Positions 8,821 to 18,900 of a DNA stretch of 64,000 nucleotides are shown in pieces. The stretch covers positions 62,001 to 126,000 of the forward strand of contig CAJQKV010000012.1 of assembly GCA_905479015.1 (NCBI GenBank), given 5' to 3'. Under the pieces are notes generated by a model. That model searched no databases. It was not told where the DNA came from and saw only the letters and a program-made list of their open reading frames with translations. This DNA comes from an uncultured Cyclobacteriaceae bacterium. GTDB taxonomy: Bacteria > Bacteroidota > Bacteroidia > Cytophagales > Cyclobacteriaceae. The translations under genes and the position numbers were made by a program. The number at the start of each line of letters is the position of its first letter. Within the stretch, counting starts at the first letter, position 1.

Positions 8821-8991
8821 AGACTATTTAAAATCTTGAGAGTTACTGCAAACCTTTAGTTTTTATTCCTCCTTCAAAAGCCATTTTTTGATAAATTTTC
8901 TGCTTTTTTGAGTAGAAGTTTTTTAATACATATTTAATTTGATGATATTTGCGATTCATTTTTTAGATGTTCAACCAGTAAAAACAAAGCA

Positions 8992-9540
8992 ATTAGTAGA
9001 CAAATAACAAAAAGACCTTATAGAGGTCGTGCTGAAGAACCTTACAAGGTCAACGATAAAATATCAGCATCAATGGTGAGAGTAGTAGGAGAAAATGTCA
9101 AAGTAGATGTTTACCCGTTAAATGTTGCTCTAAATTTAGCCAAGGAGCAAAGTTTAGATTTAGTTGAAATATCACCTAAAGCGGACCCTCCTGTTTGTAA
9201 AATAACTGATTATTCTAAGTTTAAGTACGAGCAAAAAAAGAAGCAAAAAGAAATCAAATCTAAGGCCCAGAAAACGGTGATTAAGGAAATTAGATTTGGA
9301 CCTAACACGGACGATCATGATTTTGGTTTTAAGCTAAATCATGCTAAAAAGTTTTTACATGAGGGGTCAAAGGTTAAAGCCTATGTTCACTTTGTGGGAA
9401 GGTCAATTGTTTTTAAAGAGCGGGGTGAAATACTCTTATTGAAATTCGCCCAATCTCTTGAAGAATCAGCAAAAGTTGAACAATTCCCTAAGTTAGAGGG
9501 AAAAAGAATGTTTTTAATGTTATCACCTAAGCAGAAGTAA
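8992..9540 (+). CDS. infC: Translation initiation factor IF-3 with a non-AUG start
   Basis: IF-3 binds the 30S subunit, prevents premature 50S joining and monitors the start codon. The first ATG in frame (9073) would leave out part of the N-terminal domain. The reading frame continues upstream with conserved IF-3 sequence ([17 protein letters not shown]) and contains no ATG. The likely start is ATT at 8992 (182 aa), with ATA at 9004 as the alternative. A rare initiation codon is the known basis of IF-3 autoregulation in E. coli, where it is AUU. Core motifs include [17 protein letters not shown] and the [14 protein letters not shown] linker region. It lies between thrS and rpmI. Confidence 0.93.
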   Translation: MSRQITKRPYRGRAEEPYKVNDKISASMVRVVGENVKVDVYPLNVALNLAKEQSLDLVEISPKADPPVCKITDYSKFKYEQKKKQKEIKSKAQKTVIKEIRFGPNTDDHDFGFKLNHAKKFLHEGSKVKAYVHFVGRSIVFKERGEILLLKFAQSLEESAKVEQFPKLEGKRMFLMLSPKQK

Positions 9541-9551
9541 ACGATTAAATA

Positions 9552-9746
9552 ATGCCTAAAGTAAAAACAAATTCAAGTGCAAAAAAGAGATTTAAACTGA
9601 CCGGTTCAGGAAAAATCAAACGTAAGCACGCTTTTAAGAGTCATATTTTGACTAAAAAAGAAACCAAGCAAAAACGCAATCTTACACAAGCAGGTTTGGT
9701 TCATAAAGCAGATGAAAACAACGTAAAATTAATGTTGCATATCTGA
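9552..9746 (+). CDS. rpmI: 50S ribosomal protein L35
   Basis: This small basic protein of 64 residues is a component of the large ribosomal subunit. The N-terminus [20 protein letters not shown] is the standard L35 pattern, followed by a lysine-rich body ([13 protein letters not shown]). It starts 11 bp after infC and is followed by rplT, the canonical gene order. Length is normal for the family (about 64-66). Confidence 0.98.
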   Translation: MPKVKTNSSAKKRFKLTGSGKIKRKHAFKSHILTKKETKQKRNLTQAGLVHKADENNVKLMLHI

Positions 9747-9820
9747 TAGGTTCAAATGTATAACCCAATGATTGGTTTTAAGTGTACGTTACCACCAATT
9801 GTTAAAAATAAATAGATAAA

Positions 9821-10165
9821 ATGAGATCAGTTAATCATGTAGCCTCAAAGGCAAGAAGAACAAAAATGATGAAGTATGCCAAAGGTTATTTTGGCAGAAG
9901 GAAAAATGTCTGGACGGTAGCAAAGAACGCCATTGAAAGAGGATGGCAATATGCTTATCGAGATAGAAAAGTTAAAAAGAGAGAGTTTAGAGCCTTGTGG
10001 ATACAGCGTATCAATGCAGGTGCAAGACAATATGACTTGAGTTATTCTAAATTTATGGGATTACTTAAGAAGAAGAGTATCGAAATCAATAGAAAGGTAC
10101 TTGCTGATTTGGCCATGAACAATGAAGAAGCTTTCAAGGCGATCGTCGAAACAGCCAAAAAATAA
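9821..10165 (+). CDS. rplT: 50S ribosomal protein L20
   Basis: This 114-residue L20 binds 23S rRNA early in large-subunit assembly, and in some bacteria represses its own operon. The family pattern [31 protein letters not shown] appears here with typical conservation (RAxRRKxxKxAKGyxGrr), with [23 protein letters not shown] in the middle. The 74-bp gap from rpmI contains a small imperfect hairpin (AACC...GGTT) that might take part in L20 feedback, but I cannot show this. A terminator follows 20 bp after the stop. Confidence 0.98.
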   Translation: MRSVNHVASKARRTKMMKYAKGYFGRRKNVWTVAKNAIERGWQYAYRDRKVKKREFRALWIQRINAGARQYDLSYSKFMGLLKKKSIEINRKVLADLAMNNEEAFKAIVETAKK

Positions 10166-10184
10166 TTCTGAAAGAAAAGTATAG

Positions 10185-10217
10185 AAAAGCCATTCAATTA
10201 ATTTAAATGGCTTTTTT
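10185..10217 (+). terminator. Intrinsic terminator after rplT
   Basis: A 10-bp stem pairs AAAAGCCATT (10185-10194) with AATGGCTTTT (10206-10215). The loop is 11 nt and T residues continue after the stem. It ends the thrS-infC-rpmI-rplT transcript. Confidence 0.8.
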
Positions 10218-10258
10218 TATGGACTACGATTTGTAATTATAGGTTGATGACACCGTTG

Positions 10259-10978
10259 TTATTGAACATCTTTTATTTTTTTTATATTTAATAGGGATAA
10301 AGTTTTCTCTTGATAGGAACGACCTATAGGGATAAGATGAGGCCCAATCTCCATTTCATTTGAGGTGACCGTTTTAATATGACCTATAGCTATGGTATAG
10401 CTCTTGTGTATTCTCATAAATCTATCTCGGGGTAAATGGTTGGTAAAATTTCCAATATTTGCATGGACAACATATTCTTCATACAAAGTCCTTATTAAAA
10501 TATAATCCTTTAATCCCTCTATAAACAATATATCACTATAGTTGATTCGCTTAAGCTTTTTGTTTGTCTTTACAAATAGGTGATCTTCCTGAGATGCCTC
10601 GGCTGTTAAGGTCGATTTCAATGGCTGAGTAGAATAAATTTTAGCAACTGATTTCATGAACCTTGCGGCGTCAAGAGGGAGTGTCAAGAAGTCTATGATG
10701 TTGCGATATGCATAGCATTTCGCCGCTAATTCTGGTGTCTTTGAAATCATAATAACTCCGATTTCTGAATGCCAGCAATTGACTAAGTCAAATACGTCAA
10801 TCTCATCAAAATCATCAAATAGAAAAATGAAATCAATGGAATAGTTTTGGATGCTATTTTGTAAATTTTTTAATGAATCTGTGTTTTCTATAATATCTAA
10901 ATCTGAATATTGATCGATCAAATGGATGAGGTAGGTCCTTTTTATTTCATCATTTCCAATTATTATGCCATTTATCAT
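10259..10978 (-). CDS. LytTR-family response regulator with a degenerate receiver
   Basis: The N-terminal half is a CheY-like receiver and the C-terminal half (about residues 135-235) a LytTR DNA-binding domain (YSDILFIEGLKDYILIRT; RFMRIHKSYTIAIGHIKTV). I start it at the Met beginning MINGIIIGNDEIKR, the usual family start; an in-frame Met at 11014 would add 12 residues. The receiver acidic pocket is N-D rather than D-D. At the expected phospho-Asp site the sequence reads DFIFLFDDFDE, with Phe in place of the Asp and acidic residues displaced. It may act without phosphorylation. No histidine kinase is adjacent. Confidence 0.86.
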   Translation of the reverse strand: MINGIIIGNDEIKRTYLIHLIDQYSDLDIIENTDSLKNLQNSIQNYSIDFIFLFDDFDEIDVFDLVNCWHSEIGVIMISKTPELAAKCYAYRNIIDFLTLPLDAARFMKSVAKIYSTQPLKSTLTAEASQEDHLFVKTNKKLKRINYSDILFIEGLKDYILIRTLYEEYVVHANIGNFTNHLPRDRFMRIHKSYTIAIGHIKTVTSNEMEIGPHLIPIGRSYQEKTLSLLNIKKIKDVQ

Positions 10979-11160
10979 ATACAAATCGTTAAAATAAATT
11001 GTTAAACTAAACATTTGCAGTTGGTAATATAAATATTGTTGTTGGTATAATTTATTTAATTAAGTTTTTATTTTTTGACTTATTTTTAATAAGATTTTAT
11101 AACTATGCGAACCATGAAATATTCGTTAACAAAATCTATCATGCTCAAATAAGAAAATAA

Positions 11161-12117
11161 ATGTTGAATAAATATGTGATAGGTATTGATGTGGGAGGAA
11201 CCCATACTCGGATTGGTCAAATAAGTGCATCGGGAGAAGTCCTAAAAAATCAGATGTTGAAAACCGCTGACTATGGGAATGCTACTACTTTTCTTGAACA
11301 TTTGATAGGCGTGATCAAAACTATTATCAGCGATGATACGGAAGGATTTTTGGGGATAGGAATGGGAGCACCAAGTGTCAACGAGCAAAACCAAACCATA
11401 ACCTATGCTGCCAATCTTAACTGGGACGGTTCTTTAGATATCATCCAAATACTGAGTCAGGCATTTTCGGTTCCGGTCAAGCTAACCAATGACGCCAATC
11501 TCTTAGTTCTTGCCCATCAGCATTTTGATGATGCTTTGTTGTCAGATTTTTTTGTGGTAACCCTGGGCACGGGTGTCGGAGCAGGCATCTGTTGTAATGG
11601 GAGTTTGTTGAAGGGCAAGGAAGGTTTTGCTGGAGAATTAGGGCATGTAATAGTAAAGGATTCTGGAAGATCTTGTCCTTGTGGTAGAAAGGGATGTCTT
11701 GAGACTTATGTCTCTGCAACGGGCATGATTCGGACAGTGACCTCATTAATAGCTGAATTTAATAGTTACAAAGGTTCATTATTAGATTTACCCATGTCAC
11801 ATTTAAATGCTAAAATGATTACTGAATTGGCATTGTCTGGGGACGAAATTGCCAAAAGAGCCTTGATCTTAACGGGTGAAATCCTTGGTAAGGCATTGGC
11901 CAATATGGTGGCTTTATTCAATCCTCAGCATATTTATTTGGCGGGAGGGGTTACGCATGCAGATCAGCTGCTATTGGCACCCACACGTCAATCCTTCTAT
12001 CATCATCTATTGAATGTTTATCCCGATCAGATAACGATTGAAAAATCGAAATTTGATGATCATGAGGGGGCTATTTTAGGCGCCTCTGTGTTGATATGGC
12101 AATTAAATGAAGCCTAA
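11161..12117 (+). CDS. ROK-family sugar kinase (glucokinase-type)
   Basis: This 318-residue ROK kinase phosphorylates a hexose at O6 with ATP. The N-terminal phosphate loop is IGIDVGGTHTRIGQI. The catalytic region contains LTNDANLLVLAH with the general-base Asp, and the ROK zinc motif reads GELGHVIV then CPCGRKGCLE. It lies 36 bp before the NagB/PIG-L gene in the same direction. Its substrate could therefore be glucose, N-acetylglucosamine or another amino sugar; sequence alone does not decide. Length is normal. Confidence 0.9.
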   Translation: MLNKYVIGIDVGGTHTRIGQISASGEVLKNQMLKTADYGNATTFLEHLIGVIKTIISDDTEGFLGIGMGAPSVNEQNQTITYAANLNWDGSLDIIQILSQAFSVPVKLTNDANLLVLAHQHFDDALLSDFFVVTLGTGVGAGICCNGSLLKGKEGFAGELGHVIVKDSGRSCPCGRKGCLETYVSATGMIRTVTSLIAEFNSYKGSLLDLPMSHLNAKMITELALSGDEIAKRALILTGEILGKALANMVALFNPQHIYLAGGVTHADQLLLAPTRQSFYHHLLNVYPDQITIEKSKFDDHEGAILGASVLIWQLNEA

Positions 12118-12153
12118 ATTAAAAAAAAATGGATTCACCTTTATCTGAAAAAA

Positions 12154-14091
12154 ATGAATAACAAGGTTTTAACCAAAGAAAAATGGGAGGCTTCACCTTT
12201 CACCAAAAAAGAGAAAATTCATACACAGCTGTATGAAACTTCATTTTCCGCCTCTACAGCCATAGCGGTTGAAATAGCTGATATGATAAGAGAAAAGCAA
12301 TCTCTGGATGAGTTTTGTGTATTGGGATTGGCGACAGGGTCTTCTCCTAAAAGTGTTTACAAAGAGTTAGTTAGGCTGCATAAAGAAGAAGGTTTGAGTT
12401 TTGAAAATGTGATTACTTTTAATTTGGATGAATATTATCCTATGGATCCCAATGCTTTGCAGAGCTATGTGAAGTTCATGCATGAACAGCTTTTTGATCA
12501 TATTGATATAAAACCTGAAAATATTCACATACCGGAGGGTACACTGAGCAAAACATCAGTCGGTGATTTTTGCTTCAGTTATGAGGAGGAAATAGATAAG
12601 TATGGTGGTTTGGATATTCAAATTTTGGGTATTGGACGGACGGGTCATATCGGGTTTAACGAACCAGGATCTTCATCTCAATCGATGACGCGATTGGTAA
12701 ACTTAGATTCGATTACTCGAATGGATGCGGCCAGTGATTTTTTTGGTGAAGAAAATGTACCCATTAAAGCTATAACCATGGGCGTAGGGACTATTATGAA
12801 AGCCCGGCGTATCATCATTATGGCTTGGGGCGAGACCAAGGCTGGCATTGTAGCTCAAGCGATTGAAAACTCACCATCAGACAACGTTCCCGCAAGCTAT
12901 TTACAATTTCACCCCAATACATCCTTTATTTTAGATGCAGCAGCAGGATCTGAATTATCGCGAAGAAAAATCCCATGGACTCTGGGTGTTATAGATTGGA
13001 ACCCTGAATTAACGAAACGAGCGGTGATCTGGTTGTGTGAAAAGTTAACAAAGCCTATTTTGAAATTGACCGCTCGAGATTACAGTGATCATGGGATGGG
13101 TGATTTGATTATAGAAAACGATACGGCATATAATATTAACATTAAGATATTTAATAAGCTCCAGCATACGATAACGGGTTGGCCCGGGGGTAAACCAGAC
13201 GTGGATGACACTTACAGACCTGAAAGAGCGCTTCCTGCCAAAAAGAAGATCATTATTTTCAGTCCACATCCCGATGATGATGTCATTTCTATGGGAGGAA
13301 CATTTTTACGCTTGGTTGATCAAGGACATGAGGTTCATGTCGCCTATCAAACCTCTGGAAATATTGCCGTCTTTGATGAAGAAGTTGTTCGGTTTGCAGA
13401 TTTTTATGTAGATCTAAAGAACAATTATGAGGATCAACCGGCAAAGACTAACTCCTTGTATAAAAAAGTTCTTCAAGCCATAAGTAATAAAAAGTCTGGA
13501 GAAATTGATACTGATATTGTACAAAATATTAAATCATTGATTCGTAGGGGAGAAGCGAAAGCCGCTTGTAGATACGTGGGCATTCCAGATGAGCATGTCC
13601 ATTTCCTTGACATGCCCTTTTATGAAACTGGGGCCATAGAAAAAAACCCAATTGGTGATGTGGATATTGAGATCATAACGGAGTTGATCACAGCCATTAA
13701 ACCAGATCAAATATATGCTGCGGGAGATCTTTCAGATCCTCATGGAACTCACCGAGTTTGCTTAGATGCTATTTTTAAGTCCATAGAATCGCTTAAGAAA
13801 TCATCTTTTATGAGTAATTGTTGGTTATGGTTGTATAGAGGAGCGTGGCAAGAATGGTCGGTGGAAGAAATAGAAATGGCCGTTCCTTTAAGTCCGAGTG
13901 AGGTGCTCAGAAAAAAGAAAGCCATTTTCAAGCATCAATCACAAAAAGATACGGCTGTTTTTCCAGGAAGTGACGAAAGAGAATTTTGGCAGCGTGCAGC
14001 TGATCGAAATCAAGAAACAGCCAATAGATATCATCAATTGGGCTTAGCAGAATATGAAGCGATAGAGGCCTTTAAAAGGTATTATTTTTGA
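12154..14091 (+). CDS. nagB: Glucosamine-6-phosphate deaminase fused to a PIG-L/LmbE deacetylase domain
   Basis: This 645-residue two-domain protein has an N-terminal NagB domain (residues about 25-290) that converts glucosamine-6-phosphate to fructose-6-phosphate and ammonia. Its motifs FNLDEYYPMD and GIGRTGHIGFNEPGS carry the catalytic Asp/His/Glu residues. The C-terminal domain (about 365-600) is a PIG-L/LmbE zinc-dependent deacetylase with FSPHPDDDVISMGG and a later DPHGTH motif. Together they could deacetylate and then deaminate N-acetylglucosamine derivatives. This fusion is known in Bacteroidota. It follows the ROK kinase, consistent with an amino-sugar unit. Confidence 0.93.
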   Translation: MNNKVLTKEKWEASPFTKKEKIHTQLYETSFSASTAIAVEIADMIREKQSLDEFCVLGLATGSSPKSVYKELVRLHKEEGLSFENVITFNLDEYYPMDPNALQSYVKFMHEQLFDHIDIKPENIHIPEGTLSKTSVGDFCFSYEEEIDKYGGLDIQILGIGRTGHIGFNEPGSSSQSMTRLVNLDSITRMDAASDFFGEENVPIKAITMGVGTIMKARRIIIMAWGETKAGIVAQAIENSPSDNVPASYLQFHPNTSFILDAAAGSELSRRKIPWTLGVIDWNPELTKRAVIWLCEKLTKPILKLTARDYSDHGMGDLIIENDTAYNINIKIFNKLQHTITGWPGGKPDVDDTYRPERALPAKKKIIIFSPHPDDDVISMGGTFLRLVDQGHEVHVAYQTSGNIAVFDEEVVRFADFYVDLKNNYEDQPAKTNSLYKKVLQAISNKKSGEIDTDIVQNIKSLIRRGEAKAACRYVGIPDEHVHFLDMPFYETGAIEKNPIGDVDIEIITELITAIKPDQIYAAGDLSDPHGTHRVCLDAIFKSIESLKKSSFMSNCWLWLYRGAWQEWSVEEIEMAVPLSPSEVLRKKKAIFKHQSQKDTAVFPGSDEREFWQRAADRNQETANRYHQLGLAEYEAIEAFKRYYF

Positions 14092-14195
14092 TAGAATTCA
14101 TTTTGGTGTACTGCATTTAAATAGTTCTCTTGTACGTGGCTATCTGAAGGTTTCTCTTACAGAAGACCTATAGTTAAAAGCGGAGATCGGTTTTT

Positions 14196-15647
14196 TTAAT
14201 GTTTCCCAGCATAATCTAATGCTGGTGCGCGATCACCAATCATGGGCTCATATTTAAATTGATTACCTCGCCTTTTATATAATTCCAATTTAGCTTTTTC
14301 AATGATCGCTGGATTTTCGAAGAGGTCTATAGCCGTCATGGCCATAGTTTTGGATGCTACCGTCATTCCTTTGATACCCATAGAAGTTCCGCCTGCCGCT
14401 ACGGCTTGCCAGCTATGTCCGGGTGTGCCGGGGGGCCAAGTCGCTGCAGACATACTTACGAGCGGGACAATCCAGCTTACATCACCCGCATCGGTAGAAT
14501 AATTTCCGGCAATTTCTGAAATGGAAAAGGGCGCTACTGAAGCAGCCATTTCCGGAGAGAGGCCCTCAGAATTGAAGGTATTCATTAGTGTTTCAGCAAA
14601 AAGATGCTCTTCTTCCGTATAGTCCACGCCGCCCACCATCTCCAGATTAGCATGGACGACTTCTGATAATATTTTATTAGGCAGAATATTGAAGGAGCCT
14701 CCAGTCATTTCATAACTCATAGAAGTGCCTGTACCCATTGCAGCACCCTCAGCTGCCTTTAAAGATCTATCTAAAAGGTCTTTTACCACACGCATGTCAG
14801 GATGTCTAAAGAAATAATAGACTTCAGCATGGGCAGGTACAACATTAGGAGCTTCTCCGCCCTTTGTAATGACATAATGTATTCGACTAGCTGAGGGTAT
14901 GTGTTCACGCATCATATTCATCATATAATTCATGACTTCTACTCCATCTAAAGCGCTTCTTCCTCGCTCTGGTGCTCCTGCAGCATGTGTCGATATGCCT
15001 TTAAATCGATACTTAACAGAGGCAATGGCGAGGTTGGATGCCACTCGAACAGAGTTTTGATTTCCGGCATGCCAATACATCGACATATCTACATCATCAA
15101 ATAAACCTTCACGGGCCATGTAAACTTTGCCAGATCCACCTTCTTCAGCAGGGGTGCCATGTATGCGAAGTGTACCCTTTATTTTGTTATTTTGCATCCA
15201 ATTTTTTACTTCTACGGCTGCAGAAACAATACCTGTACCGAACAGATGATGACCACAAGCATGCCCTGATAAATGGCCATCTGCTCTTTCTTTTCTAAAA
15301 GGAACGGCTTCTTGAGATACTCCAGGAAGCGCGTCAAATTCAGCCAACATACTGATGACCGGTTTTCCTGAACCATAGGAAGCCACAAACCCTGTAGGTA
15401 GCCCTGCTACACCCACCTCGAGGGTGAAACCTTCATTTTTAAGTATATCTTGGAGGAGTTGAGAGCTTTTATATTCTTGATAACCAATCTCAGCATAATT
15501 CCATATGGTTAACGCGGTCTTTTGATAAAAAGCTTCTTTTTGATCTAAGGCGAGGATGATCGCTTTTTTATCTTTGCTGATTTTTTGAGCCAAAATAGGT
15601 GATAAAATCAATAAAAAACAAAGGAAATGTATGAAGTGCTTTTTCAT
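14196..15647 (-). CDS. Secreted M20-family amidohydrolase (AbgB-like)
   Basis: This 483-residue protein starts with a signal peptide (hydrophobic FIHFLCFLLILSPILA, cleavage after QKI or near it). The M20 zinc-peptidase fold follows, with metal-ligand segments LAEFDALPG, GHACGHHLFGTG and HGTPAEEGGSGKVYM, and a later GDVSWIVP segment. The closest named relatives are aminobenzoyl-glutamate hydrolase subunit B and related amidohydrolases. The substrate is likely an N-acyl amino acid or peptide in the periplasm, but the exact compound is unknown. It stands alone, convergent with the NagB fusion gene, with no cognate partner nearby. Confidence 0.88.
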   Translation of the reverse strand: MKKHFIHFLCFLLILSPILAQKISKDKKAIILALDQKEAFYQKTALTIWNYAEIGYQEYKSSQLLQDILKNEGFTLEVGVAGLPTGFVASYGSGKPVISMLAEFDALPGVSQEAVPFRKERADGHLSGHACGHHLFGTGIVSAAVEVKNWMQNNKIKGTLRIHGTPAEEGGSGKVYMAREGLFDDVDMSMYWHAGNQNSVRVASNLAIASVKYRFKGISTHAAGAPERGRSALDGVEVMNYMMNMMREHIPSASRIHYVITKGGEAPNVVPAHAEVYYFFRHPDMRVVKDLLDRSLKAAEGAAMGTGTSMSYEMTGGSFNILPNKILSEVVHANLEMVGGVDYTEEEHLFAETLMNTFNSEGLSPEMAASVAPFSISEIAGNYSTDAGDVSWIVPLVSMSAATWPPGTPGHSWQAVAAGGTSMGIKGMTVASKTMAMTAIDLFENPAIIEKAKLELYKRRGNQFKYEPMIGDRAPALDYAGKH

Positions 15648-15880
15648 AGTAAAATAATTTTAACTTTTAAAAGGATGAATCATGGGTGACTAATCTAGAG
15701 ATAATCATTTTATTTCAAGCCAATAATTATATGAATGGATACCGGTATAAAGTTATTTATTTTCTAAATCATATCTAATCCTTTGATGGTTGTAAGTTTT
15801 AACATAAAATAAGCATAATTGAAAAGGATACCGATAATGTTAGTATTTTACGATTAATTGACAGATTTTTTCTAATTTAA

Positions 15881-15920
15881 CTCATTAAAACTGCTTTTCT
15901 CTCCTCAAAACTGCTTTTAT
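15881..15920 (+). repeat. 20-bp tandem repeat ending in the start codon of the M6 protease gene
   Basis: Two adjacent 20-bp units (15881-15900 and 15901-15920) agree at 17 of 20 positions and share AAAACTGCTTTT. The second unit runs into the ATG at 15919. It could be a local duplication affecting the leader or a regulator site. Confidence 0.6.
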
Positions 15921-18900
15921 GAAAACCTTCCTCACAACTTTCGCGCTACTTTTTTTTGTATTTATGTCTGAAACTAAGGCACAAATTTCTGTTTCAGATT
16001 GTCCCGCTTCACCCTATGCGATTGAGATCACCCAACCTGACGGTACTAAAATTAGTATTATAGGTAAGGGCAGTATGAAGAACTCTTGGACCGAAACTTT
16101 GGATGGGTACAGTATAGTAAAAAATATAGATGGGGTTTATGAATACGCACAAAAAAATAACGGACAATTAGTTTCCTCTGGATTCTTAGTTGTAGAGAAT
16201 GGTCAAAATCTAGATAAGCAAAACTTTCTTGATAAGCAGGATAAGCACCTCAGATCAACCATTACTGCCAAAGAGTTATCAAATGCACGTATCATGGATA
16301 CATCTGCAGATAACGATCCAGAAATTGATTTGGCCTTTCCAACGCAAGGGACTCATAAAGTATTGGTTTTATTGATTGATTATCCCGACCTAGAAGCGAC
16401 ACATACCGTTGTAGAATTCGAAAACTTCATGAATCAAGAAAATTACGATGGCACGGGCAGTTTTAGAGATTACTATCTAAAAGCATCAAGCAATAAGCTC
16501 GATGTAAATGCAGATGTGGTGGGATGGTACAGAGCGGACAGTGCTTATGAATATTATGGCAAAAAAAACGGTTACGAGAGGGCGCGAGCTTTAGCTCGTG
16601 AGGCCGTCGACGCAGCAGAGGTTGCCGGTATTGATTTTTCTATCTATGACAATGATAAGGACGGCAACATCGATGGGATCATTTTGGTTCATGCAGGGCA
16701 AGGTGCTGAAGAGGGGAGCCTAGAAGATTATATTTGGAGTCACCGATCTTCATTAGGTAGTGATTATTACAGGACTTATGATGGGATCATCATTAATGAT
16801 TATATGGTAAATCCAGAAAGGCGTATCGGGTCTAATAGTGGCGCAGGAGGGATGGTTGGAATAGGTGTTTTCTGTCATGAATTTGGTCATGGTTTAGGTT
16901 TGCCAGATTTGTATGATATCGATTACAGTTCGGCAGGTGTAGGCAGTTGGGGATTGATGGCTGGTGCAAGCTGGTTGGGTGATGAAAAAGTTCCTGGATT
17001 TATGTCTGCTTGGAGTCGAGTTACTTTGGGGTGGGTCACACCAGAAAAGATATCAAGCGGTTCCTATGCTTTGGCAGCATCAACAACGAGTACGGTTGTT
17101 TATAAAGTCAATACGGCAGTTCCTGGAGAATATTTTTTACTCGAAAATAGGCAGCAAAGTGGTCAAGATGCTTTTATAAAGGGTAGTGGCTTAGCCATTT
17201 GGCATATTGATGATAACCAGAGAGTAAGTGACAATTCCGATAATGCTGATGAAAGTCATAGATTAGTAGATTTGGAACAAGCTGATGGGTTGGGTCATTT
17301 GTATACCGAAGATGGCGCTTCTGATGATGGAGATCTTTTTCCAGGAAGCGCCGAAAATACCTCATTCACAGATATTACCTTGCCTAATTCGAAAACTTAT
17401 GATTCATCCGCATCAGGCATTGAAATTACTGAAATTACAGAAGTAAGCGGTATGGTTAATTTTACTGTGAGTGGTGGAGACGAGAGTTATGACCCTGTCA
17501 ATGTGATTTTCTCACTTGATCTTACCAATTATCCGAGCGCACAAACGCCACCTTATATCTATGGTGAATGGGACAGTTATTGCAAGAACTGCAATCTTAT
17601 GACAGATGCCGATGAAGATGGTATTTGGACTGATACCATTAGTCTGGGAAGGGGTGATTATAAATTTATTTTTTTGACAGGGGTAGCTTTTGTTTCTGGT
17701 ACGGATTATGAAGGTTTTGATGATGTATCGACTCCCTGTAATGTTTTGGCCGAAGCGGGTACAGTTTTTACGACCAATCATTATTTCAGAAGCCTACAGG
17801 TGACGGGTCAAACAGAAAGTCAGATGTATGGGGAAGGTACGGTAATGTGGAATGATTGCCCCCCATTGAGTATGACTATTACTGCTGCAAACAGTACAGG
17901 TGCCGTAGCTGATGGTTCGGTATCAAATGATGCATCCTTAGCACTAATTTTTACCAGTAGTCAAGGGACTACAGATTTTACTGCTGAGGATATTGCTGTG
18001 ACTGGAGGCACGATTAGCAGCCTTGGATCCACAAGTACTTCGGTCTATACGGCTACTTTTACTCCGTCAGCAGATGGGGTTACCACCATTGATGTAGCAG
18101 CAGGTACTTTTACAAATGCTACAGGAGATAGTAATTTAGCAGCTTCCCAGTTTAACTGGACCTATGATGGAATCCGACCCACTTTGGAAATCACGGCAGC
18201 TAATAGTGTGGCTGCGGTTGAAAACGGTGCGGCATCTAATGACACTACCCTTACTTTAACCTTTGCGAGCAGTGAAGGAACTGTGGACTTCACAGCCGAT
18301 GATGTCACCGTGACTGGAGGAACTATGAGTAGTTTTGCTAGAAGCAGTGGTACGGTTTACACAGCTATATTTTCTCCATCAGTTGAAGGGTTGATTACCA
18401 TAGATGTATTAGCAGGTGCTTTCACCGATACTGTAGGTAATAGCAATACGGCATCACCCCAGTTTAATTGGACTTATGATGGGACTTTGCCTACTATGGA
18501 AATTACTGCTGCGAATACTGAGGGTGTCGTTGCTGAAGGTACGACTTCTGATGATGCTACCTTAACCTTAACCTTTACGAGTAGTGAGGGAACTGTGGAC
18601 TTCACAGCCGATGATATCACCATGACGGGTGGCACAATTAGTAGCTTTTCCGCTACCAACTCTTTGGTATATACTGCTGTTTTAACTCCTTCTGCAAATG
18701 GAGCTGTCACTATTGATGTGTTGGCAAATGCTTTTACGGATGCTGCAGGTAATAATAATACAGTGGCAGTACAGTTTAATTGGACCTATGCGGAAGAAGA
18801 GACACTAAATATGGATATATTGGAGCAATCCATACCTTTTACTTTTTATCCAAATCCGGTTAAAGGTACCTTGTATATAAAAAGTTCTAATACTAAGGAA

